This document shows positions 26,529 to 36,716 of a DNA stretch of 64,000 nucleotides, piece after piece. This DNA is from Lutimonas zeaxanthinifaciens (GTDB taxonomy: Bacteria > Bacteroidota > Bacteroidia > Flavobacteriales > Flavobacteriaceae). The notes beneath the pieces are model-generated. The model saw nothing but the letters and a program-made list of their open reading frames with translations. It was not told where the DNA came from and ran no database searches. Each line of letters starts with the position of its first letter. Positions within the stretch are counted from its first letter, which is position 1. The position numbers and the translations under genes were made by a program. The stretch covers positions 62,001-126,000 of the forward strand of contig NZ_CP129964.1 in the NCBI RefSeq assembly GCF_030503675.1, written 5' to 3'.

Positions 26529-29051
26529 TTGCCATCTTCTACCACCAAAATACTGCTATTTGTATGGATACTTATACAATTGGTGTCTTGCAATAGTATT
26601 AAATATGTGCAAGAAAATGAAAAATTGCTCAAAGAAAATAAAGTAGTTGTCAACGGAGAAAAAAACAAGGACCCGGAAATCAACAAATATATAGCCCAAA
26701 AACCGAATCGAAGATCTCTCGGGATGCCCCTTTCTCTTTATTTTTATAATTTCGGGAATCCTGATTTTGAAATGACCTTTGATGAATGGATAGAGAATCA
26801 TCCAAAAAAGTACAACCGCTATGAGAGTTTTTTCTCTAAGAAGCAAACCTATATTATCTACAGTAATAAAAAAGCAGTTAACAACTGGTTTTTGAACAAG
26901 GGAGAAGCTCCTGTCATTTTTGACGACGGCAAGGCCAGAAAATCCGCCCGAACGCTTAAGGATTATTATATTTCGAAAGGGTTTTTTGAAGCAGACGTGA
27001 ATTTTGACACTTTAAATCTGGGTGAAAAAGAAGTTGAGGTAAAATACAATGTGACCACGAAAACCCAGTACAGGATTGATTCAGTAACAGCTGATATAGA
27101 ATCGCCCGTTATTGATTCTATTTACAAAGCCAACCTGGACAAAACTTTCCTGAAAACCGGATATCCATTTGTTTTTGAAGATTTTGAGAAAGAAGAAGCG
27201 AGACTTGTACGATTATTCAGAAATTCAGGCGTTTATCATTTCAAGAACTTCAGTATGGGATTCTGGACAGATTCGATAAAGGAATCATATATGAAAGATG
27301 TGCTCCTGAAAATACCTGATCGGTTGATCACAAGAAATGACACCTTGATCAAAGAGCCTTATAAAGCTCAAATTGTAAAGGAGGTTAACGTATACACCGA
27401 TGCCACTCCAGGAAACAGAAATAAAAAGGTAAAGGATTCTGCCAGCTATCAAGGCTATAAATTTTACAGTTATGATAAACTGAGGTTCAAGCCAAAATAT
27501 TTGGTCAATTCCTTGTTTATAACCCCCAACGGCCTGTACAAGGATTCGGAAAAAGCACAAACGCAGAGTTATATCAGAAACCTGCAAACCTTTTCTTCTT
27601 CTGTTGATATTGCTTACACTGAAAATGAAGATGAGTCCCTGACCGCCGATGTGTATTTGACACCCTTGAAGAAGTATGCTATTACAGTCGATCTGGATGC
27701 AACAACTTCAAATATTAAGCCCTTTGGAATTTTAGGTAAATTCTCGTTTTTGGGCAGGAATATGTTTCGAGGATCAGAAATTATGGAACTATCTTTTCAG
27801 GGATCCATATTCAATCTGGCGGAGGACCCCTCTGACAGCAGAGGATTCTTTAACGGCTGGGAAATATTATCGAGTGCTTCTCTAAGGTTTCCGAGAATAT
27901 TATTTCCTGTGAACACGACTAAAATAATTCCAAAATATATGGCCCCCACCACTAATTTTGACGCGAGTTTAAGTTTTCAAAAAAATGTAGGACTTGACAG
28001 ACAAACCACAACGGCAGGGATGGCTTATGGCTGGAAAAGTTCGAAGAAAGTGGCACACAGGGTTGATTTGTTCAATTTACAGTACATAAAAAACCAGAAT
28101 GTTGATAACTATTTTGTGATCTATAAATCGGAGTACAACAAACTGGTTGATGTACAGGAATCGATTGGTGCCGATCCTCTTCCTGAAAACAAACAGGAAA
28201 ATTATTTGGAAATCCTGGAGATAATGAATGATTTTCTCTCAGATCCTGACAATTCGGAACTATATCCGGATGAATATGATACCGTTTCGGATGTAGATGA
28301 AAGGCACGATATCCTGATTGAAGATTCCTTTGTCCCTGCGATTTCCTATTCCTTTGTTTACAATACTCGGGAAAACATTAATGACAATGATTTTTCCTAT
28401 TTCACAGCACGGTTGGTTTCTGCGGGAACGTTTTCGGATTTGATTTTTCCTAATAAAGATGAATTCGGAAGAAGAACGCTTAGAGATGTTCCTATTGCCC
28501 AGTATATCAAAACTGAATTTGAGTACAAAAAATACTGGGAACTAAGAGATGAGAATATTTTGGTGTTCAGAAGTTTTATAGGTGCGGCCTTCCCATATGG
28601 TAATTCCACAGATGTGCCTTTCAGTAGAAGTTACAGTGCCGGTGGTAGTAATGAAATAAGGGCCTGGAGAACATTTGACCTGGGTCCCGGAGGAGAATTA
28701 AATAACCTGGAATACAAAGTAGGGACCTTTAAATTAGTTGGAAATCTCGAATACAGATTCAAACTGACCAATAAGTTCAACAGCGCCTTATTTATTGATG
28801 CAGGAAACATTTGGGATATTACAAATTCGAATCTTGTAAGTGACGAAGGAAAATTTACGGGTTTAAGTTCTTTACAATATACTGCAGTTGGTTCTGGATT
28901 TGGGTTGCGATATGACTTTGGGTTTCTCGTATTCCGTTTTGATATAGGGTTTAAAACTTACGAGCCTTACCTTCCGGCCGGTAGCAGATGGTTTGTCAAT
29001 TATAATTTTGGCAATGCCGTCTATAATATTGGTATAAATTATCCTTTCTAA
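26529..29051 (+). CDS. TamL-like BamA-superfamily outer membrane lipoprotein
   Basis: An 840-residue outer membrane assembly protein. The N-terminus is a lipoprotein signal with lipobox LVSC (Cys near residue 21). POTRA-like domains follow to about residue 390, then a 16-stranded barrel with the family's GPGG-type RAWRTFDLGPGGELN near residue 715 and the C-terminal strand GNAVYNIGINYPF. This combination of a lipid anchor with a BamA/TamA fold is TamL of Bacteroidetes. I start at TTG because the signal peptide needs it and the promoter fits. The partner tamB does not follow directly, as the next gene is fbaA. Confidence 0.85.
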   Translation: MPSSTTKILLFVWILIQLVSCNSIKYVQENEKLLKENKVVVNGEKNKDPEINKYIAQKPNRRSLGMPLSLYFYNFGNPDFEMTFDEWIENHPKKYNRYESFFSKKQTYIIYSNKKAVNNWFLNKGEAPVIFDDGKARKSARTLKDYYISKGFFEADVNFDTLNLGEKEVEVKYNVTTKTQYRIDSVTADIESPVIDSIYKANLDKTFLKTGYPFVFEDFEKEEARLVRLFRNSGVYHFKNFSMGFWTDSIKESYMKDVLLKIPDRLITRNDTLIKEPYKAQIVKEVNVYTDATPGNRNKKVKDSASYQGYKFYSYDKLRFKPKYLVNSLFITPNGLYKDSEKAQTQSYIRNLQTFSSSVDIAYTENEDESLTADVYLTPLKKYAITVDLDATTSNIKPFGILGKFSFLGRNMFRGSEIMELSFQGSIFNLAEDPSDSRGFFNGWEILSSASLRFPRILFPVNTTKIIPKYMAPTTNFDASLSFQKNVGLDRQTTTAGMAYGWKSSKKVAHRVDLFNLQYIKNQNVDNYFVIYKSEYNKLVDVQESIGADPLPENKQENYLEILEIMNDFLSDPDNSELYPDEYDTVSDVDERHDILIEDSFVPAISYSFVYNTRENINDNDFSYFTARLVSAGTFSDLIFPNKDEFGRRTLRDVPIAQYIKTEFEYKKYWELRDENILVFRSFIGAAFPYGNSTDVPFSRSYSAGGSNEIRAWRTFDLGPGGELNNLEYKVGTFKLVGNLEYRFKLTNKFNSALFIDAGNIWDITNSNLVSDEGKFTGLSSLQYTAVGSGFGLRYDFGFLVFRFDIGFKTYEPYLPAGSRWFVNYNFGNAVYNIGINYPF

Positions 29052-29065
29052 TGCTAATATTTTCG

Positions 29066-29073
29066 TACTTTTG
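29066..29073 (+). promoter_or_regulatory. Promoter -7 box for fbaA
   Basis: TACTTTTG matches TAnnTTTG, 32 bp before the fbaA ATG. Confidence 0.5.
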
Positions 29074-29105
29074 GGCATTAGTTATTTAAAATAAAATCAA
29101 ATAAA

Positions 29106-30173
29106 ATGTCACAAAAAATCAAATCAGGAGTTGCTACCGGAGATGCGGTTCAGGAGATCTTTAAACTTGCCAAAGAAAAGAGTTTCGCATTGCCGGCGGC
29201 TAATGTTATTAGTTCAAGTACCATAAATGCTGTTTTAGAAGCGGCCAAGGAATTGAATGCACCGGTTATTATTCAGTTTTCAAATGGAGGAGCTCATTTC
29301 AATGCAGGAAAAGGTTTGAGCAATGAAGGGCAAAAAGCGGCAATTGCAGGAGCTGTTGCAGGTGCGAAGCATGTGCATGTTATGGCCAAGGAGTATGGCG
29401 TACCGGTTATCCTTCATACGGACCACTGTGCTAAGAAATTATTGCCCTGGATTGATGGTTTGCTCGATGCGGGTGAAGCTTTCTATAAAGAGAACGGTGT
29501 ACCGTTATTTAGTTCTCATATGATTGATCTTTCAGAAGAGCCCATTGAAGAGAATATCGAAATATCTAAAAGATATCTTGAACGCATGGATAAGCTTGGA
29601 ATGACACTTGAAATAGAATTGGGAATCACAGGAGGTGAAGAAGATGGTGTTGACAACACAGATGTCGACGTTTCAAAACTTTACACCCAGCCAGAAGAAG
29701 TTGCCTACGCTTATGAAGAATTGCTAAAAGTAAGCCCGCGTTTTACAATTGCAGCATCTTTTGGAAACGTTCACGGGGTATACAAGCCTGGAAACGTAAA
29801 ATTGACTCCTAAAATTCTGGATAACTCTCAGAAGTATATCGAGGAAAAGTTCAAAACTGATAAGAACCCTGTTGATTTTGTATTCCATGGCGGTTCGGGA
29901 TCTTCACTGGAAGAGATTAGAGAAGCCATTGGTTATGGAGTTATTAAAATGAATATAGATACGGATCTTCAATATGCCTATATGTCAGGTGTAAGAGATT
30001 ATATGGCTGAGAAGACTGATTACCTTCAGGGACAAATTGGAAACCCAACTGGAGAGGATTCTCCAAATAAAAAATTCTACGACCCAAGAGTATGGGTACG
30101 AAAAGGAGAAGATGCTTTCATAACAAGAATTAAGCAGGCATTTGAAGACCTGAACAACGTTAATACGCTTTAA
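29106..30173 (+). CDS. fbaA: Class II fructose-bisphosphate aldolase
   Basis: Cleaves fructose-1,6-bisphosphate in glycolysis and does the reverse in gluconeogenesis; zinc-dependent. The 355-residue protein has the zinc ligand region VILHTDHCAKK, the loop GITGGEEDGVDNTDVD, AASFGNVHGVY and the phosphate-binding VFHGGSGSS with MNIDTDLQ. Length fits the type A (E. coli FbaA-like) subgroup. A strong terminator follows. Confidence 0.96.
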   Translation: MSQKIKSGVATGDAVQEIFKLAKEKSFALPAANVISSSTINAVLEAAKELNAPVIIQFSNGGAHFNAGKGLSNEGQKAAIAGAVAGAKHVHVMAKEYGVPVILHTDHCAKKLLPWIDGLLDAGEAFYKENGVPLFSSHMIDLSEEPIEENIEISKRYLERMDKLGMTLEIELGITGGEEDGVDNTDVDVSKLYTQPEEVAYAYEELLKVSPRFTIAASFGNVHGVYKPGNVKLTPKILDNSQKYIEEKFKTDKNPVDFVFHGGSGSSLEEIREAIGYGVIKMNIDTDLQYAYMSGVRDYMAEKTDYLQGQIGNPTGEDSPNKKFYDPRVWVRKGEDAFITRIKQAFEDLNNVNTL

Positions 30174-30191
30174 TTAAACTTAAAAAACCTG

Positions 30192-30225
30192 GGAGTGGCT
30201 TTTATGGAGCCACTCCGTTTTTTTT
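30192..30225 (+). terminator. Terminator after fbaA
   Basis: 9-bp perfect stem (30192-30200 with 30208-30216), 7-nt loop, then eight T from 30218. Confidence 0.9.
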
Positions 30226-30296
30226 GAGGATTTGCCAGTTTAAGTTAAATTTTATAATCTTTGTCGATTCAAAAGACAATGTAAAAACGACTAACT

Positions 30297-31157
30297 ATGA
30301 GCTCTTGGTTTAAAAGAAAGAATAAAGGGATCCAGACGCCAACGGATGAGAAGAAAGATACCCCGAAAGGACTTTGGTATAAAACACCAAGCGGAAAAAT
30401 AATTGATTCTGATGACTTAAAGACACATCTTTATGTGAGCCCGGAAGATGGGTATCACGTGAGGATAGGAAGTGCCGAGTACTTTGAGATATTGTTCGAT
30501 GACAATAAATTTAAAGAACTGGATGCAAAGTTGTCAGCAAAAGATCCATTGAAATTCGAGGACACGAAAAAGTATACTGACCGAATTAAGGAGGCTCAGA
30601 AAAAAACAAATCTTCATGATGCCGTGAGAACTGCAGTAGGAAAATCAATGGGTAAGGATCTTGTTATAGCGGCTATGGACTTTAGTTTTATAGGAGGGTC
30701 AATGGGTAGTGTTGTGGGTGAAAAGATCGCCAGGGCCATCGATTATTCCATTAAAAAGAAAATTCCTTTTTTGATGATTTCCAAATCTGGAGGAGCGAGA
30801 ATGCAGGAAGCATCTTATTCTCTGATGCAATTGGTGAAAACCTCTGCAAAACTGGCTCAGCTGGCAGATGCAAAAGTTCCTTATATTTCGTTGTGTACAG
30901 ATCCTACCACTGGTGGAACCACGGCTTCTTACGCCATGTTGGGGGATATTAATATCGCAGAACCAAATGCACTAGTGGCCTTCGCAGGGCCAAGAGTTGT
31001 TAAAGATACAACAGGTAAAGACTTGCCGGAAGGATTTCAAAGATCTGAATTTTTGCTCGAACACGGTTTCCTTGACAAAATTGTGGAAAGGAAAAAACTA
31101 AAAGAACAAATCAACCTTTTCATTGATCTAATTCAAAATAATCCAATTAGAAAATAA
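30297..31157 (+). CDS. accD: Acetyl-CoA carboxylase carboxyltransferase beta subunit, no zinc ribbon
   Basis: Transfers carboxyl from biotin carrier to acetyl-CoA to make malonyl-CoA with AccA. The 286-residue protein has the crotonase-type core with [38 protein letters not shown] and [16 protein letters not shown]. The N-terminal region where E. coli AccD has a four-cysteine zinc ribbon is present (residues 20-60) but has no cysteine; the whole protein has one Cys, in SLCTDP. Start, length and remaining sequence look normal. Confidence 0.93.
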   Translation: MSSWFKRKNKGIQTPTDEKKDTPKGLWYKTPSGKIIDSDDLKTHLYVSPEDGYHVRIGSAEYFEILFDDNKFKELDAKLSAKDPLKFEDTKKYTDRIKEAQKKTNLHDAVRTAVGKSMGKDLVIAAMDFSFIGGSMGSVVGEKIARAIDYSIKKKIPFLMISKSGGARMQEASYSLMQLVKTSAKLAQLADAKVPYISLCTDPTTGGTTASYAMLGDINIAEPNALVAFAGPRVVKDTTGKDLPEGFQRSEFLLEHGFLDKIVERKKLKEQINLFIDLIQNNPIRK

Positions 31158-31190
31158 AAAAAGCCTCCGACAGTATGGAGGCTTTTTTCT
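31157..31190. terminator. Terminator between accD and a lipoprotein gene
   Basis: 12-bp perfect stem (31157-31168 with 31177-31188) with A and T runs on both sides, so it can serve both converging genes. Confidence 0.85.
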
Positions 31191-31214
31191 TTCCAGGCTC
31201 TATATGTTTCTAAG

Positions 31215-32099
31215 TTACCTTTTCTTTCTTTTTATATGAATTTCCGTGGTAGTATCACCCACAGTGAGATAAGCAAGGTCATCACACTCCCCATCTCCAT
31301 AGTCCAAAACAGCATCCCTTTTATCGCTGCTTATATTTTTGGTACCGCTAACGATAAATTTACAAGACATTTCCCGCCTTAAAGGCTTAGTGATCAAAAC
31401 GGATCTCGATTTACCTCCCTTTTTTTGAAAACTACTTTCACCGGTTATAAGAAAAACATTATTAGACCAGATCATATTTTCATTTCCTTCGATCCACTCT
31501 CTTTTCTTTTCTGCTGTCATGGTCATGTAGCTATCATCTTTCCAGGTTACCTGAATGTCTTTACTTACCGTTGAATAAGGATTCATGCCCTCTGATCTTC
31601 CAAAGAGTTGTTTTGACACAGTCCCTTCCATTTTTTTATCATTAAAGTAAAAATTTTCAAAGGTCCTGGAGGTGATCAAGGAGCCATTTTGAAGGTTAAA
31701 TTTGAGGGTCATTATAATTTTACCTGATAAAACATTTTCTTTATTGGTTACACATTTGTCTCCAAAATCGATGATTAGAGTAGTAACATTCGAAGCAGTT
31801 TCAACAGAAACATCGGCGCAATCAGGAATTCGGCGATTTTTAAAATCTTTGGTCAAATCCCTGGCCAAATCCTTTTCATTGGTTGATTTCATTAGAATTG
31901 ATAATCCCTCTGTCATTTCTTCTATGGATTCTTCAGCATTTTCAATCTCGGTAAAGTCGGAAACTTCAACCGAGCTAATATCTGCCAATTCAGTGTCGAT
32001 ATCCCGACTTTCAGTGTCACAGCTCGAAGACAGAAATAGAAGGAGGAAAGGTAGTATTGCGATCCCAGGAATACTTTTACTGTAATATTTAATTTTCAT
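31215..32099 (-). CDS. Putative lipoprotein, unknown function
   Basis: I do not recognise this 294-residue protein. It has a signal peptide with lipobox FLSSSC (Cys near residue 27) followed by an acidic linker, so it should be lipid-anchored after export. The rest is beta-rich with strand patterns such as NVTTLIIDFGDKCV, GKIIMTLKF and DVQVTW-like repeats, and the last segment holds DYGDGECDDLAYLTVGDTTTEI before a basic end. Single-gene unit facing accD. Confidence 0.7.
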   Translation of the reverse strand: MKIKYYSKSIPGIAILPFLLLFLSSSCDTESRDIDTELADISSVEVSDFTEIENAEESIEEMTEGLSILMKSTNEKDLARDLTKDFKNRRIPDCADVSVETASNVTTLIIDFGDKCVTNKENVLSGKIIMTLKFNLQNGSLITSRTFENFYFNDKKMEGTVSKQLFGRSEGMNPYSTVSKDIQVTWKDDSYMTMTAEKKREWIEGNENMIWSNNVFLITGESSFQKKGGKSRSVLITKPLRREMSCKFIVSGTKNISSDKRDAVLDYGDGECDDLAYLTVGDTTTEIHIKRKKR

Positions 32100-32222
32100 A
32101 ATAATTATAGGTTTAAATAAAACATTCTAATTTACGAGAATGTTTCTGTTTATACATATGATGTGACAAGAAATCGAAGGAAAGGTTTAATCAGACCAAT
32201 AAAAACTTATTCCCCTGTCTTA

Positions 32223-32252
32223 TTGCCAATCAATTAAATAATAGTATCTTTG
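32223..32252 (+). promoter_or_regulatory. Promoter for rpsO
   Basis: TTG (32223-32225), 19 bp, then TATCTTTG (32245-32252), a full -7 match. The leader to the ATG at 32309 is about 50 nt. Confidence 0.6.
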
Positions 32253-32308
32253 CCGCCTAATTAGAATATTAGTACATAAAAATTATTAATTTTAAACTTA
32301 ATGTTAGC

Positions 32309-32578
32309 ATGTATTTAACAAAAGAGAAAAAAGAAGAAATTTTTGCCAAACATGGCAAATCTTCAACAGACACAGGTTCTTCAGAAGGACAAATTGCATT
32401 ATTTACTTACCGCATCAATCATTTAACGAATCATTTAAAGAATAATCGAAAGGATTTTAATACACAGAGATCTTTGGTGAAGTTAGTAGGTAAAAGAAGA
32501 GACCTTTTAAACTATTTGATCAAAACGGATATAACAAGATACCGTGCGATCGTTAAGGAACTTGGTTTAAGAAAATAA
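32309..32578 (+). CDS. rpsO: 30S ribosomal protein S15
   Basis: An 89-residue ribosomal protein that binds 16S rRNA in the central domain. It shows the usual helices with GSSEGQIALFTYRINHLTNHLKNNRKDF (partly quoted) and LVGKRRDLLNYL, and length is exactly the family norm. It is followed by its own terminator and then by pnp, a common order in bacteria. Confidence 0.97.
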   Translation: MYLTKEKKEEIFAKHGKSSTDTGSSEGQIALFTYRINHLTNHLKNNRKDFNTQRSLVKLVGKRRDLLNYLIKTDITRYRAIVKELGLRK

Positions 32579-32582
32579 AATT

Positions 32583-32610
32583 AGAGAGGCAGCGAGCCTC
32601 TCTTTTTTTT
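32583..32610 (+). terminator. Terminator after rpsO
   Basis: 8-bp stem (32583-32590 with 32596-32603), 5-nt loop, T run to 32610. It separates rpsO from pnp or makes readthrough partial. Confidence 0.85.
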
Positions 32611-32743
32611 AGTTTTTTTTTATTCATTAGGATTTAGAATAAAAGTTATTTAATTTCGTTAAAAAATCCAAAATACCATTCTTTGTGATAAAGAAATGGT
32701 GAACTAAAGTAATTCATTGGCAAACTATAGTCTCCATCCGGAG

Positions 32744-32824
32744 ATGCGACAACACAACTACAACAAGTTTAACCATGAATTAATTGATCTGCCGCATTTG
32801 GTAGATTCTAAAGAAAAATTATGA
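32744..32824 (+). CDS. Possible 26-codon ORF overlapping the pnp start
   Basis: A short ORF starts at ATG 32744 and ends with TGA at 32822-32824, which shares ATGA with the pnp start at 32821. Its start codon follows a small hairpin (TCTCC/GGAGA, 32731-32743). The product ([10 protein letters not shown]...) matches nothing I know. The overlap suggests possible translational coupling to pnp, but at this size it could be chance. Confidence 0.35.
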   Translation: MRQHNYNKFNHELIDLPHLVDSKEKL

Positions 32825-34968
32825 TTCCAAAAGTTTTTAATGAGGTCATTGACCTTGGTGATGGAAGACAGATTTCCATCGAAACCGGAAAGTTAGCGAA
32901 ACAAGCTCACGGTTCGGTAGTTGTACAGATGGGTAACGCCATGTTACTTTGTACAGTAGTATCAAATTATGAAGCAAGCGCTGTAGATTTTCTTCCATTA
33001 ACTGTGGACTATAGAGAAAAGTTTGCGGCTGCAGGAAGATATCCTGGCGGATTCTTTAAAAGAGAAGCAAGGCCGAGTAATGATGAAATACTAACCATGA
33101 GGTTGGTAGACAGAGTTTTACGACCTCTTTTCCCGAAAGATTACCATGCAGAGACTCAGGTAATGATACAATTGATGTCACATGATGACGATGTGATGCC
33201 CGATGCATTGGCAGGGTTAGCAGCTTCGGCCGCGATCCAGCTAAGCGACATTCCTTTCGAGACTGCTATTTCAGAAGTTAGAGTAGCAAGAATCGATGGA
33301 GAATTTGTGATCAACCCAAGCAGAGCTCAGTTAGAATTATCTGATCTGGATATGATGATTGGTGCGTCTTCGGACTCTGTAATGATGGTTGAAGGTGAAA
33401 TGGACGAAATTTCTGAAGAAGAAATGGCAGAGGCTATCAAATTTGCCCATGAAGCGATTAAGGTTCAGTGTGAGGCTCAAATCAAATTAGCAGAAGCATT
33501 CGGAAAGAAGGAAACAAGAGAATACGAACCGGAAGAAGAAAATGAAGAGTTAGCTTCTAAAATACATGAAGCAGCATATCAGAAGTGTTATGATATTGCT
33601 AAACAAGGAACTTCAAAACAGGAGAGGTCATTGGCTTTTGCAGAGGTAAAAGAAGAAATCACAGCTTCTTTTTCTGAAGAAGAGCTTGAAGAGTTCGGTG
33701 GAATGATCGGAAAATATTTTGGTAAGGCGCAGAAAGAGGCTGTTAGAGAACTTACTCTTTCTGAAGGACTGAGACTGGACGGTAGACAAACAACTGAGAT
33801 AAGGCCAATTTGGTGTGAGGTTGATTATTTGCCATCAACACATGGTTCATCTATTTTTACAAGAGGAGAAACTCAGGCTCTTGCAACGGTTACTTTGGGA
33901 ACTTCCAGAGAATCAAGCACCATTGATTTACCGAGTTATCAAGGAGAAGAAACTTTTTACTTGCATTATAACTTCCCTCCCTTTAGTACAGGGGAAGCCA
34001 GACCATTAAGAGGAACTTCAAGAAGAGAGGTAGGACATGGTAATCTTGCTCAAAGAGCTTTAAAAGGGATGATTCCTGAGGATTGTCCATATACTGTGCG
34101 TGTTGTAAGTGAAGTTTTAGAAAGTAACGGATCTTCATCCATGGCAACTGTTTGTTCCGGAACAATGGCTTTGATGGATGCAGGTATCAAGTTGAAAAAA
34201 CCGGTTTCCGGTATTGCAATGGGATTGATCTCAGATGGAGACAGATACGCAGTTCTCTCGGATATTTTAGGAGATGAGGATCATCTTGGAGATATGGACT
34301 TCAAAGTGACGGGAACAAAAGATGGAATTACGGCTTGTCAGATGGATATTAAGATCAAGGGCCTTTCATATGACATTCTTGTCAGCGCATTAAAACAGGC
34401 TAAAGATGGTCGTTTACACATTTTATCGAAATTGACTGAGACTATTTCAGAGCCTAATAAGGATGTTAAAGCGCATGCTCCAAAAATGGTTACAAGAACT
34501 ATTCCTGGTGATTATATTGGTGCTTTGATAGGTCCGGGAGGTAAAGTTATTCAGGAGCTTCAGAAAGAAACAGGCACTACAATTGTTATCAATGAAGTTG
34601 ACGAAGAAGGTGTTGTTGAGATCCTTGGAACGGAACAAGAAGGAATTGACAAGGTTCTAGCGAAGATCAAAGCCATTACTTTTAAACCGGAAAGAGGAAG
34701 TATTTACGAAGTAAAAGTGATCAAAATTCTTGATTTCGGAGCGGTAGTTGAATATACCGAGGCACCAGGTAATGAAGTCTTGCTTCATATCTCTGAACTT
34801 GCCTGGGAAAGAACCAATAATGTAACTGATGTTGTCAATTTAGGAGATATCATCGATGTTAAATATTTTGGTGTGGACCCAAAAACGAGAAAGGAAAAAG
34901 TTTCAAGAAAGGCTTTGCTTAAAAGGCCTGAAAGAGAAAACAGAAAACCTTCAAGAGATGATAAATAG
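32821..34968 (+). CDS. pnp: Polyribonucleotide nucleotidyltransferase (PNPase)
   Basis: Degrades RNA 3' to 5' by phosphorolysis. The 715-residue protein has two RNase PH domains (about residues 10-215 and 325-555), an all-helical linker, a KH domain (residues 560-620, [20 protein letters not shown]) and an S1 domain to about residue 700 ([20 protein letters not shown]). Signature parts are [18 protein letters not shown] and [15 protein letters not shown]. It lies downstream of rpsO. Confidence 0.97.
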   Translation: MIPKVFNEVIDLGDGRQISIETGKLAKQAHGSVVVQMGNAMLLCTVVSNYEASAVDFLPLTVDYREKFAAAGRYPGGFFKREARPSNDEILTMRLVDRVLRPLFPKDYHAETQVMIQLMSHDDDVMPDALAGLAASAAIQLSDIPFETAISEVRVARIDGEFVINPSRAQLELSDLDMMIGASSDSVMMVEGEMDEISEEEMAEAIKFAHEAIKVQCEAQIKLAEAFGKKETREYEPEEENEELASKIHEAAYQKCYDIAKQGTSKQERSLAFAEVKEEITASFSEEELEEFGGMIGKYFGKAQKEAVRELTLSEGLRLDGRQTTEIRPIWCEVDYLPSTHGSSIFTRGETQALATVTLGTSRESSTIDLPSYQGEETFYLHYNFPPFSTGEARPLRGTSRREVGHGNLAQRALKGMIPEDCPYTVRVVSEVLESNGSSSMATVCSGTMALMDAGIKLKKPVSGIAMGLISDGDRYAVLSDILGDEDHLGDMDFKVTGTKDGITACQMDIKIKGLSYDILVSALKQAKDGRLHILSKLTETISEPNKDVKAHAPKMVTRTIPGDYIGALIGPGGKVIQELQKETGTTIVINEVDEEGVVEILGTEQEGIDKVLAKIKAITFKPERGSIYEVKVIKILDFGAVVEYTEAPGNEVLLHISELAWERTNNVTDVVNLGDIIDVKYFGVDPKTRKEKVSRKALLKRPERENRKPSRDDK

Positions 34969-34990
34969 TCTGTAAAACAAGCAGTTAACA

Positions 34991-35023
34991 AAAACCTCAA
35001 GATTTTTCTTGAGGTTTTTTTTT
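34991..35023 (+). terminator. Terminator after pnp
   Basis: 12-bp perfect stem (34991-35002 with 35007-35018), TTTT loop and a T run to about 35023. Confidence 0.92.
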
Positions 35024-35103
35024 ATGTTTTGTAACATTTATCGAGAATCGTACGTATAACAAGTACACGACAAAACTTTTTAAACTAAAATTCCAATTTT
35101 TTA

Positions 35104-35967
35104 ATGAGACAACTAAAAATAACTAAGCAGGTTACGAATAGAGAAACTGCTTCTTTGGATAAGTATTTGCAAGAAATAGGTAAGGTTGACTTGATTACAG
35201 CTGACATGGAGGTAGAGCTTGCTCAAAGAATTAAAGCGGGAGATCAGGTAGCTTTGGAAAAATTGACAAAAGCAAATTTAAGGTTCGTAGTATCTGTTGC
35301 CAAGCAATATCAGAATCAGGGGTTAACTTTACCCGATTTGATCAATGAAGGAAATTTAGGTTTGATCAAAGCAGCAAAAAGATTCGATGAAACAAGAGGA
35401 TTTAAATTTATTTCTTACGCAGTTTGGTGGATTAGACAATCAATTTTACAGGCTTTGGCAGAGCAATCCAGAATTGTAAGGTTGCCTTTGAACAAAATCG
35501 GTTCGATCAATAAAATCAATAAGACTTTTGCAAGGTTAGAACAAGAAAATGAAAGGCCTCCTTCAGCTGAAGAGATTGCAAAAGAATTAGACATGACGGT
35601 AAGTGACGTAAAAGAATCTATGAAAAACTCGGGAAGACACGTATCCATGGATGCACCTTTGATCGAAGGAGAAGATTCTAACCTATACGATGTATTGAAT
35701 TCGGGTGAATCACCAAATCCCGATAAAAGTTTGCTTCACGAATCTCTAAAAGTAGAAATTCTAAGAGCATTGGAAACCCTTACGCCGAGAGAAGCTGATG
35801 TGGTTAAATTATATTTTGGATTAGGAGATGCACACCCTATGACCCTTGAAGAAATAGGAGAAACTTTTGATTTAACTCGTGAAAGAGTAAGACAAATTAA
35901 GGAAAAAGCGATCAGAAGATTAAAGCATACCTCGAGAAGCAAGATATTGAGAACATATCTTGGATAA
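35104..35967 (+). CDS. rpoD: Primary RNA polymerase sigma factor (Bacteroidetes type)
   Basis: The 287-residue sigma-70 is the short Bacteroidetes housekeeping type without a long region 1.1. Region 1.2 starts near residue 15 ([16 protein letters not shown]), region 2 contains [35 protein letters not shown] and [13 protein letters not shown], region 3 lies around residues 125-200, and region 4 has [27 protein letters not shown]. It recognises the TAnnTTTG promoters seen across this window. Single-gene unit bounded by terminators. Confidence 0.95.
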   Translation: MRQLKITKQVTNRETASLDKYLQEIGKVDLITADMEVELAQRIKAGDQVALEKLTKANLRFVVSVAKQYQNQGLTLPDLINEGNLGLIKAAKRFDETRGFKFISYAVWWIRQSILQALAEQSRIVRLPLNKIGSINKINKTFARLEQENERPPSAEEIAKELDMTVSDVKESMKNSGRHVSMDAPLIEGEDSNLYDVLNSGESPNPDKSLLHESLKVEILRALETLTPREADVVKLYFGLGDAHPMTLEEIGETFDLTRERVRQIKEKAIRRLKHTSRSKILRTYLG

Positions 35968-35988
35968 AATGAAGAACAAATAGATTTT

Positions 35989-36025
35989 AAAAAGCCTGTG
36001 ATTAATCGCAGGCTTTTTATTTTTT
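35989..36025 (+). terminator. Terminator after rpoD
   Basis: Stem AAAAAGCCTG (35989-35998) with CAGGCTTTTT (36009-36018), extended inward by further pairs, followed by T residues. Confidence 0.9.
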
Positions 36026-36029
36026 GTCT

Positions 36030-36037
36030 TAGTTTTG
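36030..36037 (+). promoter_or_regulatory. Promoter -7 box for rpe
   Basis: TAGTTTTG matches TAnnTTTG, 15 bp before the rpe ATG, just after the rpoD terminator. Confidence 0.45.
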
Positions 36038-36052
36038 TAAAAATTTTGATTC

Positions 36053-36709
36053 ATGTCACACATTATTGCACCTTCTATTCTGGCAGCAGATTTTGCCAAC
36101 CTTCAAAGAGATATCGAACTAGTTAACAGAAGTGAGGCCGATTGGTTCCATATTGACGTAATGGATGGGGTTTTTGTACCAAATATATCATTCGGAATGC
36201 CGGTAATCTCAGCAATTAAAAAACATGCTTCAAAAACCATGGATGTTCACCTGATGATCGTAGATCCGGACAGGTATATTGCTGATTTTAAAAAAGTCGG
36301 AGCTGATATTTTAACGGTTCACTATGAAGCCTGTAATCACCTTCACAGAACAGTGCAGGCGATAAAACAAGAGGGAATGAAAGCAGGTGTATCTTTGAAT
36401 CCCCACACTCCGGTGGCTGTTCTTGCAGACATTATCCAGGATCTGGATCTCGTTCTGATAATGAGTGTCAATCCGGGTTTTGGAGGCCAGAGCTTTATTG
36501 AAAATACCTATAAGAAAATAAGTGAGTTAAGACAGATGATCGAAAAGTCGGGATCTCGGGCCCTTATCGAGATCGACGGAGGTGTTAATGATAAAAATGC
36601 TGAAAAACTGGTTGCCACAGGAGCTAATGCTTTGGTAGCAGGAAGCTTTGTTTTTCGCAGTAAAGATCCTGAACAAACCATCCATGACCTAAAGCACCTG
36701 AAGTATTAA
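36053..36709 (+). CDS. rpe: Ribulose-phosphate 3-epimerase
   Basis: Interconverts ribulose-5-phosphate and xylulose-5-phosphate in the pentose phosphate pathway. The 218-residue TIM barrel has IAPSILAADFANLQ, the metal-site HIDVMDGVFVPN and DVHLMIVDPDRY, MSVNPGFGGQSF and IEIDGGVNDKNA. Its end is close to the convergent recJ (7 bp apart). Confidence 0.96.
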   Translation: MSHIIAPSILAADFANLQRDIELVNRSEADWFHIDVMDGVFVPNISFGMPVISAIKKHASKTMDVHLMIVDPDRYIADFKKVGADILTVHYEACNHLHRTVQAIKQEGMKAGVSLNPHTPVAVLADIIQDLDLVLIMSVNPGFGGQSFIENTYKKISELRQMIEKSGSRALIEIDGGVNDKNAEKLVATGANALVAGSFVFRSKDPEQTIHDLKHLKY

Positions 36710-36716
36710 AGAACTA

